DNA of 7,733 bases from positions 1-7,733 of the forward strand of contig DGII01000071.1 in the NCBI GenBank assembly GCA_002393095.1. The letters are read 5' to 3'. The notes below the pieces were generated by a model, which did not search any database, was not told the origin of the DNA, and saw only the letters and a program-made list of their open reading frames with translations. Of this stretch, positions 5,772 to 7,733 are shown piece after piece. Source of the DNA: Lachnospiraceae bacterium UBA3826. Its GTDB lineage: Bacteria; Bacillota; Clostridia; Lachnospirales; Lachnospiraceae. Position numbers and translations under genes: made by a program. The number at the start of each line of letters is the position of its first letter. The first letter of the stretch is position 1.

Positions 5772-7685
5772 TCATTCCACAGAGTATATCATCCCGTCCC
5801 TGTATATATAGGAAGCATGCCATGTACTTACAAGCTCATCCGTAGCCTCATCCGACATATTGTCGTCATAGCTTGCATAGACTGTAGCTATAGGTGCAGC
5901 CTCATAGCTTATATATGTGTCATTGACCCAGTGTATTCTGCTTCCGTCTCTTAGGAACAACACTCTGTGATTCAAGATTCTATCATATTCTTCATCAGAA
6001 AGCGAGTTCAAATACGCGATATACTCTTGACCTTCCGGGTCAATCATACTCTCCCTTGACTCAATGTCCGCTTCGATATCGCTTCTGTAGCCGTGAAGCA
6101 TGTATCCGTAGGCGGGATAATCGGTTGTGCACAGTATGAAAGCAGTGAATATACCAAGGAGTACTAAGCCCCTGCCATATTCAGACGGTACAGTCTGCCT
6201 TAAGCCATTAACCTGTTCCTGTCCTACAGCATGCTTCACTCCGGCACCGGCATCCGATGCCGCGCACATAAGCAGCATGAATGTACCTATGGTAAAAGGC
6301 GCGCCGTATCTGGATATGGATATGGCCATAACCTCCGATGAACCGTACTGTGTCTCTGTAGCGAATATGCTCATATGACTTAAGAGGACTATCACATATA
6401 TGATCGTTCCCGTAAGTATGGTATATATAAGGAAGATACGGGCTGCTTTCTTATTGACCTTATCGGTCAGGATAAGGTATACGGCTAAGCCTGTCAGTAT
6501 CACGAACATGACAAAAGCCGATATATCAGGCAGCCATGTATGTGCCGTGTGCATAGGCTCCTTAATAAAGCCCTCTATATAGAACCTAAGCTTATCCGAA
6601 GCATCCTCCGGCATTCTGATGCCACCGCCTGTCACAGTCTTGGCAGCCGCTCCCGTAAGCTTGGCTATACGCCTGTTAATAAGACAGTTACACCACCAGC
6701 TTCCCTGAAATATATATATGACCGCAGCCGTCACTATGACTGAGCGTCCCTTTGCATTCCTCTCCTTAGTGCCTCTGCCGGCAACTGACAGAGCTGTCAT
6801 AAGCATCACTGCGAATGTCACCCAGATAAATCCCGTGTTCTTACACAGAGCTGTCACGGAACCATATAGTGCCACCCTGATATAAGGAATACAGGATGAC
6901 TTACGGATTCCCGACAGACGATCAGCGGGAGTATTGTGACTTATCGGGTCAATATATTCTCCGTTACCTGAGGCTTCATATATAGCCATGAGCATCGCAC
7001 CGTATACTATTCCCATAGTCACATCCGCACAGGCGCCGTAGCTCCACACATCATTGACTATACCGGGAATAAACATTATACAGCACATCCATATGAGCCT
7101 TATCAATGCCATGACCGCTCTGTGTATGAAGCCCTCTGTCTTTATCCCCGCCTTATACAGACATACTGCCTTATCAGCAACCCTCATGAGCGGAAGAAGG
7201 AATACCATGTTCATAAGAGTATAGCCGACGAAGGCATATCCTTCCTTATATGTATTCGGCGATAGCTTAAGCGCGCACCACTTTGCTATCTGTATGGCGG
7301 GCGGATAATCTCCGAATTCGGGTGCTACATTGCCATATCGTCCGGTGAAGCCGTTCAGATAATACAGTGCCTTAGCATCCGTAGCCCAAAAGTTCACATC
7401 ATCCCACCACTTCACCACATGATCCTTAATAAGCAATGCCGTAATAAGACACAGTATCAGAAAGAGTGCTGTTCCGGTCACATCCTCTGCTGCGATCCGT
7501 CGTTGGCTTATCAGTCTGTACACTCCGAAGGCTATAGCTGCCGATAACGGAATCCATACATATCCCATAATATGGAAGAATGCCATTATGTATAACACAA
7601 GAATAAGCCCTGCCGCCATAAGCGGCAGGGCATCGTAATACCTTATCCTGTATTCAGTTCTAGTACTCCGGCTCAATGAGTCCAT
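5772..7685 (-). CDS. Polytopic membrane protein, probable GT-C-fold glycosyltransferase
   Basis: A 637-residue integral membrane protein with about 11-13 hydrophobic helices, roughly at 20-38, 42-58, 70-87, 149-170, 192-212, 220-236, 284-302, 314-328, 388-407, 416-436, 461-477 and 505-522. A hydrophilic C-terminal domain (about 525-637) follows, probably extracytoplasmic. After the third helix comes WWDDVNFWATDAKALY (93-108), then GDYPP (125-129). An acidic pair in the first large loop, a DYPP motif and a later ISRYGAP (457-463) are what GT-C glycosyltransferases using lipid-linked sugars show. The assignment is by pattern and moderate. The ATG at 7685 has AGAGGAAGGG upstream and an in-frame stop at 7710-7712. 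It overlaps the end of the preceding gene by 26 bp. ATA and AGG codons are frequent, unlike the butyrate genes. It may add sugars to a surface glycan or lipid. Confidence 0.72.
   Translation of the reverse strand: MDSLSRSTRTEYRIRYYDALPLMAAGLILVLYIMAFFHIMGYVWIPLSAAIAFGVYRLISQRRIAAEDVTGTALFLILCLITALLIKDHVVKWWDDVNFWATDAKALYYLNGFTGRYGNVAPEFGDYPPAIQIAKWCALKLSPNTYKEGYAFVGYTLMNMVFLLPLMRVADKAVCLYKAGIKTEGFIHRAVMALIRLIWMCCIMFIPGIVNDVWSYGACADVTMGIVYGAMLMAIYEASGNGEYIDPISHNTPADRLSGIRKSSCIPYIRVALYGSVTALCKNTGFIWVTFAVMLMTALSVAGRGTKERNAKGRSVIVTAAVIYIFQGSWWCNCLINRRIAKLTGAAAKTVTGGGIRMPEDASDKLRFYIEGFIKEPMHTAHTWLPDISAFVMFVILTGLAVYLILTDKVNKKAARIFLIYTILTGTIIYVIVLLSHMSIFATETQYGSSEVMAISISRYGAPFTIGTFMLLMCAASDAGAGVKHAVGQEQVNGLRQTVPSEYGRGLVLLGIFTAFILCTTDYPAYGYMLHGYRSDIEADIESRESMIDPEGQEYIAYLNSLSDEEYDRILNHRVLFLRDGSRIHWVNDTYISYEAAPIATVYASYDDNMSDEATDELVSTWHASYIYRDGMIYSVE
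7607..7631 (-). other. GC-rich hairpin inside the start of the membrane-protein gene
   Basis: Perfect 10 bp inverted repeat with arms GCCCTGCCGC and GCGGCAGGGC and a 5 nt loop, TTATG on the transcribed strand. It covers codons 19-27 and starts 29 nt after the stop of the overlapping upstream gene. The loop contains the in-frame ATG of Met23. The sequence after it (TTATTCTTGTG) is only moderately U-rich, so an intrinsic terminator is not clear. A role in damping read-through or translation is inference. Confidence 0.6.
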
Positions 7686-7733
7686 AAGTATTGCCCTTCC
7701 TCTTGTAGACTACATTGACCTGATCTGTCTCCG
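7660..7733 (-). CDS. C-terminal tail of an unidentified upstream gene (partial)
   Basis: In the frame beginning at 7731, 23 codons are open to a TAG at 7660-7662, ending YKRKGNTYGLIEPEY. Of the three minus-strand frames at this edge, one hits a stop at 7710-7712. A second stays open to a TGA shortly inside the next gene. This third frame gives the most protein-like composition, with charged and aromatic residues and no rare-codon clutter. Its end overlaps the membrane-protein start by 26 bp, a spacing consistent with translational coupling in one operon. The fragment is too short to assign a family. Given the GT-C-like neighbour it could be another envelope or glycan gene, but that is a guess. 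Confidence 0.5.
   Translation of the reverse strand, partial: ETDQVNVVYKRKGNTYGLIEPEY

Overview
The window carries a stretch of a low-to-mid GC Gram-positive anaerobe, most likely a butyrate-producing member of the Lachnospiraceae (Butyrivibrio/Roseburia-like). This rests on the clustered thl-crt-hbd-bcd genes, strong AGGAGG-type ribosome binding sites and the AAG/ATC/CTT-rich codon use of the pathway genes. The genus is an inference from gene content, not from a search. Every gene I can support lies on the minus strand, so transcription runs from high to low coordinates.

Layout in transcription order. (1) 7733-4836: the 3' tail of an unidentified gene (7660-7733) overlaps the start of a 637-residue polytopic membrane protein with GT-C glycosyltransferase-like motifs. 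A patatin-like phospholipase follows 33 bp later. These look like one transcription unit with an envelope or lipid theme. (2) 4835-4646: a 190 bp spacer with an array of about six degenerate 15-16 bp repeats, then a candidate promoter with a perfect TTGACA and a 10 bp palindrome in its spacer. (3) 4624-4346: a small zinc-ribbon plus helix-turn-helix protein, whose stop codon runs directly into an intrinsic terminator. (4) 4320-1: the central butyrate pathway operon. It has its own promoter (TTGCAA, 17 bp, TGATAGAAT), then thl, crt, hbd and bcd. The bcd gene leaves the window about ten residues before its expected end. A perfect 10 bp hairpin without a U-tract lies between thl and crt.

Together the four enzymes convert two acetyl-CoA to butyryl-CoA: thiolase makes acetoacetyl-CoA, Hbd reduces it to 3-hydroxybutyryl-CoA, Crt dehydrates that to crotonyl-CoA, and Bcd reduces crotonyl-CoA to butyryl-CoA. 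Bcd normally works with EtfAB in flavin-based electron bifurcation, so etfB/etfA are expected just beyond coordinate 1. All catalytic residues I looked for are present.

The pathway region is ordinary, and I found no convincing undescribed system. The points that merit a second look are mainly non-coding: the 15 bp repeat array, the thl-crt hairpin, a strong hairpin inside the start of the membrane-protein gene with an in-frame ATG in its loop, and the palindrome-bearing promoter of the zinc-ribbon gene.
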